The notes: generated from the sequence alone by a model not told the origin. 64,000 nt of DNA from Erythrobacter longus (GCF_000715015.1 NZ_JMIW01000005.1:124001-188000); one strand, 5' to 3'; numbered from the stretch's first letter, positions 15,762 to 24,525 are shown. A program made the numbers and translations.

Positions 15762-18167
15762 TCAGCCCTCTTTGTCTGAGTCCGATGCCTCTGGCTTGGA
15801 TTTGTCCTCCTGGGAATCATCCTTCTTGGCAGCAGGCGTTTTCTTCGCCGCCGGTTTGCGCCGTGGCTTGGGCTTTGGCTTCTCCTTTGGCGCGGCTGGG
15901 GTGAGCTCGAAGGCGGGCTTGCCGTCCTTCATCGTCACCGACACCTCGCCGCCCTCGGCAAGCTTACCAAAGAGCAATTCTTCGGCGAGCGGCTGTTTGA
16001 TCTTGTCCTGAATGAGGCGGCCCATTGGCCGCGCGCCATACAAGCGATCATAGCCCTTGGCTGCCAACCAGGCACGCGCATCGCTGTCGAATTGGATGTC
16101 GACATTTTGTTCAGCCAGTTGGAGCTCAAGCTGAAGGATGAATTTGTCGACGACGCGGGCAACGGTGTCTCTGCCAAGGTAGGCGAACGGCACAATTGCA
16201 TCCAGACGGTTGCGGAATTCCGGCGTGAACATCTTGTTCACGGCTTCGGTTCCGGCGTCTTCTTTTGACACATCGCCAAAGCCAATGCCGCTCTTCGCCA
16301 TGTCCGCTGCGCCCGCATTGGTGGTCATGATGAGCACAACATTGCGGAAGTCGACCGTCTTGCCGTGGTGATCGGTGAGGCGGCCGTTGTCCATGACTTG
16401 CAGGAGGATGTTGAAGAGGTCCGGGTGCGCCTTCTCGATCTCGTCGAGGAGGAGCACACAGTGCGGGTTCTGATCCACGGCATCTGTCAGCAGACCGCCT
16501 TGGTCATAACCAACATATCCCGGAGGCGCACCGATCAGGCGGCTGACTGAGTGACGTTCCATATATTCGGACATATCGAAGCGCTTCAATTCGATGCCCA
16601 TGATGGACGAGAGCTGACGCGCGACTTCGGTTTTACCGACACCCGTGGGGCCGGAAAACAGGAAGGAGCCGATGGGCTTGTCCGGATCACGAAGGCCAGC
16701 GCGCGACAGCTTCATAGCGGTTGCAAGGCGCGAGATCGCCTCATCCTGACCAAAGACAACGTGCTTCAGATCGCGGTCGAGGTTTTCGAGCGCTTTCTTG
16801 TCGTCCTTCGAAACAGATTTCGGCGGGATGCGGGCCATGGTCGCAATGACCTGCTCGATCTCGCGCGCGGTGATTTTCTTCTTACGGCGGCTGGGCGGGA
16901 GCAGCATCTGCATCGCGCCCACTTCGTCGATCACGTCAATCGCCTTATCGGGCAGTTTGCGATCATTGATGTAGCGTGCCGAGAGCTCAACGGCGGTTTT
17001 GAGCGCATCGGGCGTGTATTTCACATTGTGGTGATCTTCGAACGCAGAGCGCAGGCCCTTGAGGATCTTCACCGTGTCTTCAATTGTTGGCTCATTCACG
17101 TCGATTTTCTGGAAACGGCGCAGCAGGGCCCGGTCTTTTTCGAAGTGGTTGCGAAACTCTTTGTAAGTGGTCGAGCCGATGCAGCGGATCGTTCCACCAG
17201 ACAGCGCGGGCTTAAGCAGGTTTGAGGCATCCATTGCCCCGCCGCTGGTTGCGCCAGCGCCGATCACGGTGTGGATTTCGTCGATGAACAGAACTGCGTC
17301 GGGCATGCCTTCAAGCTCGGACACGACCTGTTTCAAGCGCTCTTCAAAGTCGCCGCGATACCGCGTGCCAGCCAAAAGTGCGCCCATGTCGAGCGAATAA
17401 ATCACCGCAGGCGCAAGCACTTCGGGCACGTCGCCTTCGACGATTTTGCGCGCAAGGCCTTCTGCGATGGCGGTTTTACCAACGCCGGGGTCGCCCACAT
17501 AAAGCGGGTTGTTCTTCGACCGGCGGCACAGGATTTGCACCGTCCGATCCACTTCTGGCCCGCGGCCAATCAGCGGGTCGACTTTGCCGTCTTGCGCTTT
17601 CTTGTTCAGATTGACGGTAAACTGGTCGAGCGCGGTTTCTTTCTTGTTGCCGCTGTCCTTTGCAGCTTCCGCATCATTCGGCGCGCTGTCATCGCTTCCG
17701 CTCGCATTGCTCGATTCAATCTGACGACCGCCCTTGCCAATGCCGTGGCTGATATAGCTCACCGCATCCAGCCGGCTCATGTCCTGTTGTTGCAGGAAGT
17801 AGACCGCGTAAGAATCGCGTTCAGAAAACAGCGCAACCAGCACATTGGCGCCTGTTACGGTGTCTTTACCAGAAGATTGAACGTGTAGGATAGCGCGCTG
17901 GATCACCCGCTGGAAACCGGCTGTCGGTTGAGGATCGGCGTCCTCTTCGGTCTTAAGCGATTGATATTCCTGATCGAGATATTGCTTCACCACCTCGCCC
18001 AGTTCCGCCAAGTCGACCCCGCAAGCCCCCATTACGGCCGCACCGTCTTCATCGTCGATCAGCGCGAGCAAAAGGTGCTCCAAGGTCGCATATTCATGAC
18101 GCCGCTCTGATGCGTGAGCGAGCGCGTTGTGAAGGGTGCGTTCCAGATTTTGGGCAAAGCTAGGCAT
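15762..18167 (-). CDS. clpA: ATP-dependent Clp protease ATP-binding subunit ClpA
   Basis: 801 aa. The N-domain starts MPSFAQNLERTLHNALAHA; two AAA+ modules follow: GDPGVGKTAIAEG with LFIDEIHT, then GPTGVGKTEVARQ with LLLDEIEKAHPD. The order matches ClpA, the unfoldase that feeds substrates to ClpP. The C-terminal about 45 residues are an unusual low-complexity tail of Lys, Pro and Ala followed by Asp/Glu/Ser, absent from E. coli ClpA. The adaptor gene clpS, commonly adjacent, is not seen here. The ATG is at 18165-18167. About 110 bp separate it from the DUF1192 gene; I see no gene in that gap. Confidence 0.96.
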   Translation of the reverse strand: MPSFAQNLERTLHNALAHASERRHEYATLEHLLLALIDDEDGAAVMGACGVDLAELGEVVKQYLDQEYQSLKTEEDADPQPTAGFQRVIQRAILHVQSSGKDTVTGANVLVALFSERDSYAVYFLQQQDMSRLDAVSYISHGIGKGGRQIESSNASGSDDSAPNDAEAAKDSGNKKETALDQFTVNLNKKAQDGKVDPLIGRGPEVDRTVQILCRRSKNNPLYVGDPGVGKTAIAEGLARKIVEGDVPEVLAPAVIYSLDMGALLAGTRYRGDFEERLKQVVSELEGMPDAVLFIDEIHTVIGAGATSGGAMDASNLLKPALSGGTIRCIGSTTYKEFRNHFEKDRALLRRFQKIDVNEPTIEDTVKILKGLRSAFEDHHNVKYTPDALKTAVELSARYINDRKLPDKAIDVIDEVGAMQMLLPPSRRKKKITAREIEQVIATMARIPPKSVSKDDKKALENLDRDLKHVVFGQDEAISRLATAMKLSRAGLRDPDKPIGSFLFSGPTGVGKTEVARQLSSIMGIELKRFDMSEYMERHSVSRLIGAPPGYVGYDQGGLLTDAVDQNPHCVLLLDEIEKAHPDLFNILLQVMDNGRLTDHHGKTVDFRNVVLIMTTNAGAADMAKSGIGFGDVSKEDAGTEAVNKMFTPEFRNRLDAIVPFAYLGRDTVARVVDKFILQLELQLAEQNVDIQFDSDARAWLAAKGYDRLYGARPMGRLIQDKIKQPLAEELLFGKLAEGGEVSVTMKDGKPAFELTPAAPKEKPKPKPRRKPAAKKTPAAKKDDSQEDKSKPEASDSDKEG

Positions 18168-18278
18168 AGAAAATCTCTATCGGGGGTGAGGGGTGCGGCG
18201 CGATACCGCAGGGTTTAAGGCAATATGGGGCGTCTTTGTATAAATACGAATCCGAATCGGTTTCAGACGACAAAGCCA

Positions 18279-18494
18279 TCATGATCCCGAACCTTTAAAG
18301 AGTGCATCAGCGGCCGCGCGGTGTTTTGCCGCCTTTTGACTATGCGCTTGAACCCGGGCGATTTCTGCCTCGAGCATGGCGATGCGTGTCGCCAATTCAT
18401 CCTGACTGTAGGGTGCCAGATCTTCGGCTGAAAGCTTGCTTGCAGCATCGCCTTTTGTGCGCCCTATAGCGTTGGGAAGATCATCATCATCCAT
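18279..18494 (-). CDS. DUF1192 family small protein
   Basis: 71 aa. LAPYSQDELATRIAMLEAEI and the ending KHRAAADALFKG match DUF1192, a family of about 60-70 residue proteins common in alphaproteobacteria. The middle (about 30-60) is a heptad-like helix, probably a short coiled coil. Function is unknown. It is divergent from the quinone oxidoreductase gene, with 125 bp between the two starts that probably hold both promoters. Confidence 0.85.
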   Translation of the reverse strand: MDDDDLPNAIGRTKGDAASKLSAEDLAPYSQDELATRIAMLEAEIARVQAHSQKAAKHRAAADALFKGSGS

Positions 18495-18619
18495 CGAACG
18501 CGATCATCGCTCCACCATCTGCTTGCTGTCAATGCGGTTGGTGGGTATTTGCTCCATTCTGTTGGAGATGGCGCATTTGTGCCATAAAACCGCGCGAAGC
18601 AGAGCTTGGGGAACAACGA

Positions 18620-19687
18620 ATGGTCGGGGCGACTAAATCAGATCTACCAAAAGTCATTCCAGAAACGATGCCAGAGACGGTGCCGGAGACGGTGCCAGAA
18701 ACCATGAAGGCGATCGGTTTTGCTGCGCCCGGCGGGCCTGATGTTCTGCATCTCGAAGACGTGGCTGTGCCAAAACCTGGCCCAGACGATGTCCTTATCA
18801 AGGTTGCTTATTCCGGGGTGAACCGGCCCGATTGTATTCAGCGTGCAGGCCATTATCCGGCCCCGCCTGGCGCATCGCCTATCCTTGGTCTTGAGGTTGC
18901 AGGCCAAGTGGTTGCAGTGGGCAGCAATGTGCCCCGTGAAATGCTGGGAAGCGTGGTCGCAGCGCTTACTCCGGGCGGCGGATACGCCCAATATTGCACC
19001 GCGCCCTGGCGACATTGCCTGGCCGTGCCCGATGGCATGGATGTAAAACACGCTGCAGCCCTGCCAGAGACGCTTTTCACCGTATGGCACAATGTTTTCG
19101 AACGCGGCCTAGCGCGCGACGGGGAGACTTTGCTGGTCCACGGCGGCACCAGCGGCATCGGCACTATGGCGATCATGCTTGCCAAAGCGTTCGACCTGAA
19201 CGTCATCACCACATGCGGTGATAAAGCCAAATGCGAAGCGGCGCGCGCATTGGGCGCAGACCTTGCGATCAATTACCGCGAAGAGGATTTCGTGGAGGCC
19301 GTCAAAGCCCACACCGGCGGCAAGGGCGTCGATATTGTGCTCGACATGGTGTCGGGCGATTATGTCGCGCGAAACCTCCAATGCCTTGCCGAAGATGGCC
19401 GCCATGTGACGATCGCTGTGCTGGGCGGGGCCAAGGCCGAACTCTTCATGCCGCTGGTTATGATGAAAAGGCTAACGCTGACCGGATCGACCCTTCGCCC
19501 GCGTTCGGATGCATTCAAAGCGGCTTTGGCCGACGAGATTGCACAAAACGCGTGGAGCCTTTTCACAGACGGTGAGCTGTCGCCAGTGATGGACCAATCC
19601 TTCCCCCTGGCCGAGGCCGCAGCGGCGCACGCGCGAATGGAATCAAGCGCGCACATCGGCAAAATCATGCTGGAGGTTGCACCGTGA
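18620..19687 (+). CDS. NAD(P)H-quinone oxidoreductase (zeta-crystallin/PIG3 family)
   Basis: 355 aa from ATG 18620, which has GGGGAA 7 bases upstream; if ATG 18704 is used the protein is 327 aa, the usual family size. The medium-chain reductase signatures are GVNRPDCIQRAGHYP and the Rossmann motif VHGGTSGIGTMAIMLAK; zinc ligands of alcohol dehydrogenases are absent, as in quinone reductases. It is expected to reduce quinones with NADPH in the cytoplasm. Between the two starts lies a four-unit tetrapeptide repeat (PET-M/V), giving an odd 28-residue N-terminal extension. Its end overlaps the region before the GST gene. Confidence 0.92.
   Translation: MVGATKSDLPKVIPETMPETVPETVPETMKAIGFAAPGGPDVLHLEDVAVPKPGPDDVLIKVAYSGVNRPDCIQRAGHYPAPPGASPILGLEVAGQVVAVGSNVPREMLGSVVAALTPGGGYAQYCTAPWRHCLAVPDGMDVKHAAALPETLFTVWHNVFERGLARDGETLLVHGGTSGIGTMAIMLAKAFDLNVITTCGDKAKCEAARALGADLAINYREEDFVEAVKAHTGGKGVDIVLDMVSGDYVARNLQCLAEDGRHVTIAVLGGAKAELFMPLVMMKRLTLTGSTLRPRSDAFKAALADEIAQNAWSLFTDGELSPVMDQSFPLAEAAAAHARMESSAHIGKIMLEVAP
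18659..18706 (+). repeat. Four 12-bp tandem repeats at the 5' end of the oxidoreductase gene
   Basis: The units are ccagaaacgatg, ccagagacggtg, ccggagacggtg and ccagaaaccatg, encoding PETM, PETV, PETV, PETM. Every unit ends in ATG or GTG in the reading frame, and the last ATG (18704) is the conventional family start (MKAIGF). The repeat therefore multiplies in-frame start codons. Confidence 0.95.
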
Positions 19688-20004
19688 GCTATCCCGTCCT
19701 TCAGATCACTGGGGATTATGCCTATGTCGAAATCCGAAAGGGGCGGGGGGCTGTTCGCTGGGAGGATATGGACCTTGTCTATCGGGGAAGTGCATCGCGC
19801 GGTGATGAATGGAAAGGCACGGAAGGTGAAAAGCTCTGGGGGCGTCACTGCCTCTGGCCAACCGATCCCAATTCCACGCTGTCACAGCCCTATGATATCT
19901 CCTCAAGAGCAGGGTTAGCGGTAGGGCAGCCACGCCTTTTACGCTTTCCCACACGCGTCGGCAGCTTTCGTTCCTTTGCCGCCTTCGAAACGCTCGCTGA
20001 CGAG

Positions 20005-20646
20005 ATGCAGGAAGAGAACCTGCCGCGCCTCTTGCTGCACGAAGACCCGAAAAGCGGCAATTGCTACAAGATAAAGCTGACCGCCGCGCTCCTTGGTTTG
20101 CCGCTCGAGACGCGCCAGTATGACATCTTGAACGGCGAAACGCGTAACGCCGATTTTCTCCAAAACGTGAATGCCAACGGCCGCATTCCTGTTTTGCAGG
20201 TAGGGGAGGGCGATAGCGCGCGCTTTTTGCCGGAAAGCAATGCAGCGTGCTGGTATCTCGCTTCCGGGTCGCAGCTCATCCCTGAGGATCGCTTTGCCCA
20301 CGCCGATATGCTGCGCTGGATGTTCTTTGAGCAATACCAACACGAGCCCAATGTCGCGACTTTGCGGTTCTGGCTGCGGTTTGTGGGCGAAGATGCGCTT
20401 TCAGATGACCAGCGGGCACTCATTCCCGTCAAAAGGGCTGCAGGTGAGGCCGTGCTGCAATTGATGGATGATGAGTTTGCCCACCGCCCATTCCTTTGCG
20501 GTGAGAAGGTGACGCTCGCGGACATTGCCCTGTTTGCGTATTCACATCTGGCGGATGAAGCAGGCTTTGATCTTGGCGCATTACCCCATCTCTCGTCATG
20601 GATTGACCGTGTCAAAGCGCTGCCTCGATTTGCGGCGATGGACTGA
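20005..20646 (+). CDS. Glutathione S-transferase family protein
   Basis: 213 aa from the ATG at 20005, the size expected of a GST. The thioredoxin-like N-terminal domain is visible in GNCYKIKLTAALLGLPLE, GRIPVLQV and the glutathione-gripping PESNAACWYLA; the all-helical domain follows, ending LADIALFAYSHLADEAGFDL. The substrate is unknown. The frame stays open upstream to a GTG at 19684, which overlaps the oxidoreductase stop, but those 107 residues do not look like any GST part and I could not recognise them. No strong ribosome binding site precedes 20005, so the start is uncertain. Confidence 0.85.
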   Translation: MQEENLPRLLLHEDPKSGNCYKIKLTAALLGLPLETRQYDILNGETRNADFLQNVNANGRIPVLQVGEGDSARFLPESNAACWYLASGSQLIPEDRFAHADMLRWMFFEQYQHEPNVATLRFWLRFVGEDALSDDQRALIPVKRAAGEAVLQLMDDEFAHRPFLCGEKVTLADIALFAYSHLADEAGFDLGALPHLSSWIDRVKALPRFAAMD

Positions 20647-20721
20647 TCGGTTCTGAACTGCTGCTTGAGATTACGCCTGATCGCCTTAAACTGCGCATTG
20701 TAGTCCGGTCCGGGGGGTCAG

Positions 20722-21621
20722 GTGAATACAGTTGAAGATTCTCTTGTAGAACAAGAAAAAGCCGTTTCGCATCTTGATAAGATGCTGGGCAAATACATCA
20801 GATGGGTTGCCGCCATACTGCTTGTGAGTTTCAGCTTTCTAGAGCTGGAGAATGCGCCGATCGACAAAATCACTGCGGCGTTCGATGAGAACAGCTTCAC
20901 GAAGCTGGGACTTTTTCTGCTTTTTGCAGCATGGGCGACAGGCGCAACGGACGATACACGAATTCAATCTACCGCTTATACTCGTGACCCAAAAGCGGGC
21001 AAAATCGGGATTCAGGAAGTCCTTGGGATACTGCTTTTTCTACCAGTCTTTACCGGATTGTTTCTGCTCCACGAATATCTGTTTTGGTTCCAGCTTGCCC
21101 TGCTTGTTTTTGTTTGCGTCAATATGTGGACTTACTCCGTTGCCGTGATGGACCGCGCGTCGTCAATCATCGAGGCAAGCAAAGAACATTCGCTCAAAAC
21201 CAAAGACTACAAAGCTTACCTGAAACTCTATTGTGCAGTTGAGTATCTTACTGGAAATTGGCAGCGCAAGCGGTTCATAGCGCTCTTTTTGCTCGCCCTG
21301 ATTCAGGTGATCATTGCAGCCTGGCTTAAGTTTTTTGGTTTGCCTGAGGCGGTCGCGCAAATCGGTTTCAAAGGCGTGAGCGGGCTTATCCTCGCCTCAT
21401 ATCTGCCTTCGGTCTTGTTCGTTGTATATGTTCTGACTTCAGAGATTTGGATCAGAATCTACCGCTACAAAATATTCTCTGACTTCGAGACGATTGACGT
21501 CGTCGCCGAACATTTCCGAATGACGAAGCAACGAAACGTGACTTTGCCCGAAATTGACACCACAAACCTATTCCGCCGCCAAGTGTCGCCCAATCGTAAT
21601 TATCGCGGTGGTAGAGACTAG
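20722..21621 (+). CDS. Unrecognised multi-pass membrane protein
   Basis: 299 aa with a GTG start preceded by CGGGGGGTCAGG. Five or six hydrophobic segments can be seen: about 25-43, 62-76, 98-118, 120-142, 180-200 and 214-238. The first 24 residues are acidic and polar, and the last 60 (from about 240) are polar with many Arg and Asp residues, so both ends are probably cytoplasmic. The codon use is visibly more AT-rich than its neighbours (many Phe, Lys, Ile, Asn), which suggests an acquired gene. I do not recognise a family. It stands between the GST and the DUF1013 regulator with no sign of shared function. Confidence 0.7.
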   Translation: MNTVEDSLVEQEKAVSHLDKMLGKYIRWVAAILLVSFSFLELENAPIDKITAAFDENSFTKLGLFLLFAAWATGATDDTRIQSTAYTRDPKAGKIGIQEVLGILLFLPVFTGLFLLHEYLFWFQLALLVFVCVNMWTYSVAVMDRASSIIEASKEHSLKTKDYKAYLKLYCAVEYLTGNWQRKRFIALFLLALIQVIIAAWLKFFGLPEAVAQIGFKGVSGLILASYLPSVLFVVYVLTSEIWIRIYRYKIFSDFETIDVVAEHFRMTKQRNVTLPEIDTTNLFRRQVSPNRNYRGGRD

Positions 21622-21698
21622 AAACACTGATGCTCGCAACCGGCCGCAAGCATTTCCTTGCTCCTAGCGGCGAGATCGCCTATCTAGCTCTACGTAAC

Positions 21699-21732
21699 GG
21701 CCGCTCCGAAAGGGGCGGCCCTTCTATTTTTT
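21699..21732 (+). promoter_or_regulatory. GNRA-loop hairpin and T-tract in the leader of the DUF1013 gene
   Basis: GGCCGCTCC (21699-21707), loop GAAA, GGGGCGGCC (21712-21720): nine pairs including one G-U wobble, capped by a GAAA tetraloop. It is followed by CTTCTATTTTTT and then the ACGGAG ribosome binding site of the next gene at 21747. It has the form of a Rho-independent terminator, placed either as the end of the upstream membrane-protein transcript or as an attenuator in the regulator's leader. Confidence 0.6.
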
Positions 21733-21746
21733 ACGGAGATTTCATC

Positions 21747-22637
21747 ATGGCCAAAGCAGGGGCCAAAGTAGGGGCCAAATCAGGCGCACAAAAGGAACAG
21801 CCAAAGCCGCTGATGCCTCACGCCACCGCGACATGGCTTGTGGACCACACGGGTTTGTCTTTCGAGCAGATCGCTGAGTTTTGCGGCCTTCACATCCTTG
21901 AAGTGCAAGCGATGGCCGATGACCTTGCGGGCAGCAAATACACCGGTCGTGATCCTGTGCACGCTGGCGAGCTGACACTGGGCGAGATTAAGCTTGGCGA
22001 AGAAGACGCCGAGTATTCGCTCAAAATGCATAAGGCGCCCGTCGAAGTCACCCGCACCAAGGGCCCGCGCTATACGCCTGTGTCCAAGCGTCAGGATAAG
22101 CCCGATGGCATCGCCTGGCTCTTGCGCAATCACCCGGAGGTGTCCGATGCGCAGATCGGCAAGCTGATCGGCACAACGCGCAACACCATTGGCGCTATTC
22201 GCGAACGCTCACACTGGAACATTCAGAACATTCAGCCAAAGGATCCCGTGACCCTTGGCCTGTGTGCTCAGCGTGAACTTGACGCAGTGGTTGCCAAGGC
22301 GGCCAAGCGCGCAGGCGTTACCGAAGAAGCGGCCCCTGTTGCCGATGAAGCTGTGCTCGACACCCGCTCAGACAAGGACAAGCTGATCGAAGAGTTGCGT
22401 GCGGAACGTGCGGCAAATGTGAAAGCTGCGGCGCAGGCCGCACAAGAGGCGGAAGCCGAAGCCTGGCTTGCTGATAAACGCGCAGCTGAAGAAGCGAGCG
22501 CCGAAGAGGTCGTGGATGTCGAAGCTGCCTTTGCTGCTCCTGCCCAAGAAGCGGCCGAAGAAGCGGCTGAAGAGGCATCTGAGGGCGCAGCGCCAGTTGA
22601 AGAAAAGCCAGAATCGGACGCCGATACGGCTAATTGA
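21747..22637 (+). CDS. trcR: DUF1013 family cell-cycle transcriptional regulator (TrcR type)
   Basis: 296 aa from the ATG at 21747, which has ACGGAG 8 bases upstream. The conserved core (about 18-175) includes ATATWLVDHTGLSFEQIAEF, a helix-turn-helix-like start, then VTRTKGPRYTPVSKRQDKPD and NHPEVSDAQIGKLIGTTRNT, a second HTH. This is DUF1013, named TrcR for cell-cycle transcriptional regulation in alphaproteobacteria. The C-terminal about 90 residues are Ala/Glu-rich low complexity, probably a disordered or coiled tail, longer than in many homologues. It is flanked by two hairpins: a leader hairpin and a strong terminator after the stop, so it is likely a single-gene transcript. Confidence 0.9.
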   Translation: MAKAGAKVGAKSGAQKEQPKPLMPHATATWLVDHTGLSFEQIAEFCGLHILEVQAMADDLAGSKYTGRDPVHAGELTLGEIKLGEEDAEYSLKMHKAPVEVTRTKGPRYTPVSKRQDKPDGIAWLLRNHPEVSDAQIGKLIGTTRNTIGAIRERSHWNIQNIQPKDPVTLGLCAQRELDAVVAKAAKRAGVTEEAAPVADEAVLDTRSDKDKLIEELRAERAANVKAAAQAAQEAEAEAWLADKRAAEEASAEEVVDVEAAFAAPAQEAAEEAAEEASEGAAPVEEKPESDADTAN

Positions 22638-22670
22638 TCTGGGGCAACTGATCCCAACCATCCGAGATTG

Positions 22671-22710
22671 AAAAAGGGCGGCCCGCTAGTTTCGCGAGGC
22701 CGCCTTTTTT
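22671..22710 (+). terminator. Rho-independent terminator after the DUF1013 gene
   Basis: AAAAAGGGCGGCC (22671-22683) pairs with GGCCGCCTTTTTT (22698-22710), with one extra G on the left arm, closed by a 14-base loop and ending in a T tract. It lies 33 bp after the stop at 22637. Confidence 0.9.
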
Positions 22711-22856
22711 GTGCCTGATTATGGCGCATTTGGCCGCAAACGCCCTGCACCCTCGCAGTGCCCTCTCAATTCCCTCACAACTCCATCACAACTCCATCGC
22801 AACTCCCTCCAGATTTCCCCAAATTCGCTTGCGCCTTGTCGCCAATTCGCCCATTC

Positions 22857-22876
22857 TATTGACATGCATGTCAATA
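22857..22876. promoter_or_regulatory. 20-bp perfect palindrome over the fadD start codon
   Basis: TATTGACATGCATGTCAATA is its own reverse complement across 20 bases. It contains the ATG at 22864 used as the start of the acyl-CoA ligase gene. Its length and perfect symmetry are those of a dimeric repressor operator (TetR, MarR or GntR type). No regulator gene is adjacent. Just upstream (22770-22810) there is also a run of imperfect CCATCACAACT-like 11-bp repeats. Confidence 0.65.
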
Positions 22877-24525
22877 CAGCGCCTTACAATCACCCAACGC
22901 CGTGGGAGACCTCGTTTGAGCCTCTGACGCTTCCCGCCATGCTTGAACGCACATTGATGCACGATCCTGGCGCGCCATTCCTGCATTTTATGGGACGCAC
23001 CTTCTCCTATCGCGCAGTCCATAGCGAGGCGATGAAGTTTGCTGCTGGGCTGATTGAAATGGGTGTGAAACCGGGTGACCGGATCGGCCTGTTCCTGCCC
23101 AATGTCCCAATTTATGCGAGCGCTTATTATGGCGCGATGATGGCGGGCGGCGTCGTGGTCAATTTCTCGCCGCTTTATTCGGTCGAAGAACTCGCCTGGC
23201 AGGTCGCCGACAGCGGGACCAGGGCACTGGTCACAGTGGATGTGCCTGAACTCTATGTCACAGCTTCCAAAGTGCTCGAAACATCAGAGCTTGAAACGCT
23301 GATTGTTGGATCCCTGGCGTCAATGCTGCCGCTTGGCAAAAGTATCGCCTTCAACCTGTTCAAGCGCAGCCAGATCGCAAAGGTCGAATGGAGCGCGTCG
23401 GTGCGCCGCTGGGATGATGTGCTGAGTGATGAGGGCGTAAACCTGCCCGTCATCACGCCCGATGATCTGGCGCTGCTGCAATATACGGGCGGCACAACCG
23501 GGCGGCCCAAAGGCGCAATGTTAGGGCATAGCCAGCTGACGCAAAACGCGCAGCAAGTGGCGGCGATCAATCCGTTCGAAAACCCTCGCAAAGAGGTGAT
23601 GATGGGAGCGCTGCCGTTCTTCCATGTCTTTGCGAACACGGCGCTGTTGAACCATGCGGTTGCAGCAGGCGCCTCGATTGCGATGGTCCCGCGCTTTGAT
23701 GCAAAACAAGTGCTGCAAACGATAGAGAAATACGGCGCGACAGGCTTTCCCGGTGTGCCCACGATGTTTCAGGCGCTGCTTGATCATCCCGATCTTGCCA
23801 AGACCGATCTTTCAACCCTGAAGGTTTGCATTTCAGGCGGCGCCCCGATGCCAGCGCAAGTCCACACGCGCTTTGAAGACGCCACCGGCGTGCGCCTTGT
23901 CGAAGGCTATGGCCTCACCGAAAGCTCAGGCGTGGTTTCCGCCAACCCATACGTCGGCACCCGCAAAAAGGGCACGATTGGCCAGCTGGTGGCAGGCACT
24001 GAGATCATTCTTCTCGACAAGGAAGACCCCACCAAGCTTGCGCCAGAGGGTGAGCCGGGGGAATTGGCCGTTTGCGGGCCGCAGATCATGCGCGGATATT
24101 GGCAGCGCCCCGAAACCGACGCCGATGTCTTCGTAGAGCGAGATGGCAAACGGTACCTTCGCACAGGCGATGTCGCGGTGATGGATGAGGATGGGTTTTT
24201 AAGCATCGTTGACCGGATCAAGGACATGATCGCGGTGGGCGGATTTAAGGTGTTCCCAAGCGTTGTCGAAGAGGCGATCCTCAAGCACGAAGCGGTGAAA
24301 GAGGCGCTGGTGATCGGCGTACCCGACGATTATCTCGGCGAAGTCCCACGCGCTTTTGTCGTCCTTGAGCCTGAGGCAAATGCGGGTGCCGAAGACATCA
24401 AAGAATGGCTGAACAATCGCATTGGCAAGCATGAGCGGGTCGATGAAGTGGTGATCCGCGATGAGTTGCCAAAGACGATTATAGGCAAGCTTGATCGAAA
24501 GGCCCTGCGCGCCGAAGTCTTGTGA
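22864..24525 (+). CDS. fadD: Long-chain fatty-acid--CoA ligase
   Basis: 553 aa from ATG 22864, chosen because the N-terminus (NHPTPWETSFEPLTLPAML) is typical of this family. It is an AMP-forming ligase that makes acyl-CoA from fatty acid, ATP and CoA. Motifs are the P-loop-like YTGGTTGRPKGA, the GYGLTESSG motif, LRTGDVAVMDEDG and the C-terminal catalytic lysine region KTIIGKLDRKAL. No membrane segment is seen. The palindrome covering its start codon suggests repression by a fatty-acid-sensing regulator. The last codons and stop are part of a 28-bp tandem duplication, and a terminator follows. The gene is alone on its strand here. Confidence 0.95.
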   Translation: MHVNTAPYNHPTPWETSFEPLTLPAMLERTLMHDPGAPFLHFMGRTFSYRAVHSEAMKFAAGLIEMGVKPGDRIGLFLPNVPIYASAYYGAMMAGGVVVNFSPLYSVEELAWQVADSGTRALVTVDVPELYVTASKVLETSELETLIVGSLASMLPLGKSIAFNLFKRSQIAKVEWSASVRRWDDVLSDEGVNLPVITPDDLALLQYTGGTTGRPKGAMLGHSQLTQNAQQVAAINPFENPRKEVMMGALPFFHVFANTALLNHAVAAGASIAMVPRFDAKQVLQTIEKYGATGFPGVPTMFQALLDHPDLAKTDLSTLKVCISGGAPMPAQVHTRFEDATGVRLVEGYGLTESSGVVSANPYVGTRKKGTIGQLVAGTEIILLDKEDPTKLAPEGEPGELAVCGPQIMRGYWQRPETDADVFVERDGKRYLRTGDVAVMDEDGFLSIVDRIKDMIAVGGFKVFPSVVEEAILKHEAVKEALVIGVPDDYLGEVPRAFVVLEPEANAGAEDIKEWLNNRIGKHERVDEVVIRDELPKTIIGKLDRKALRAEVL

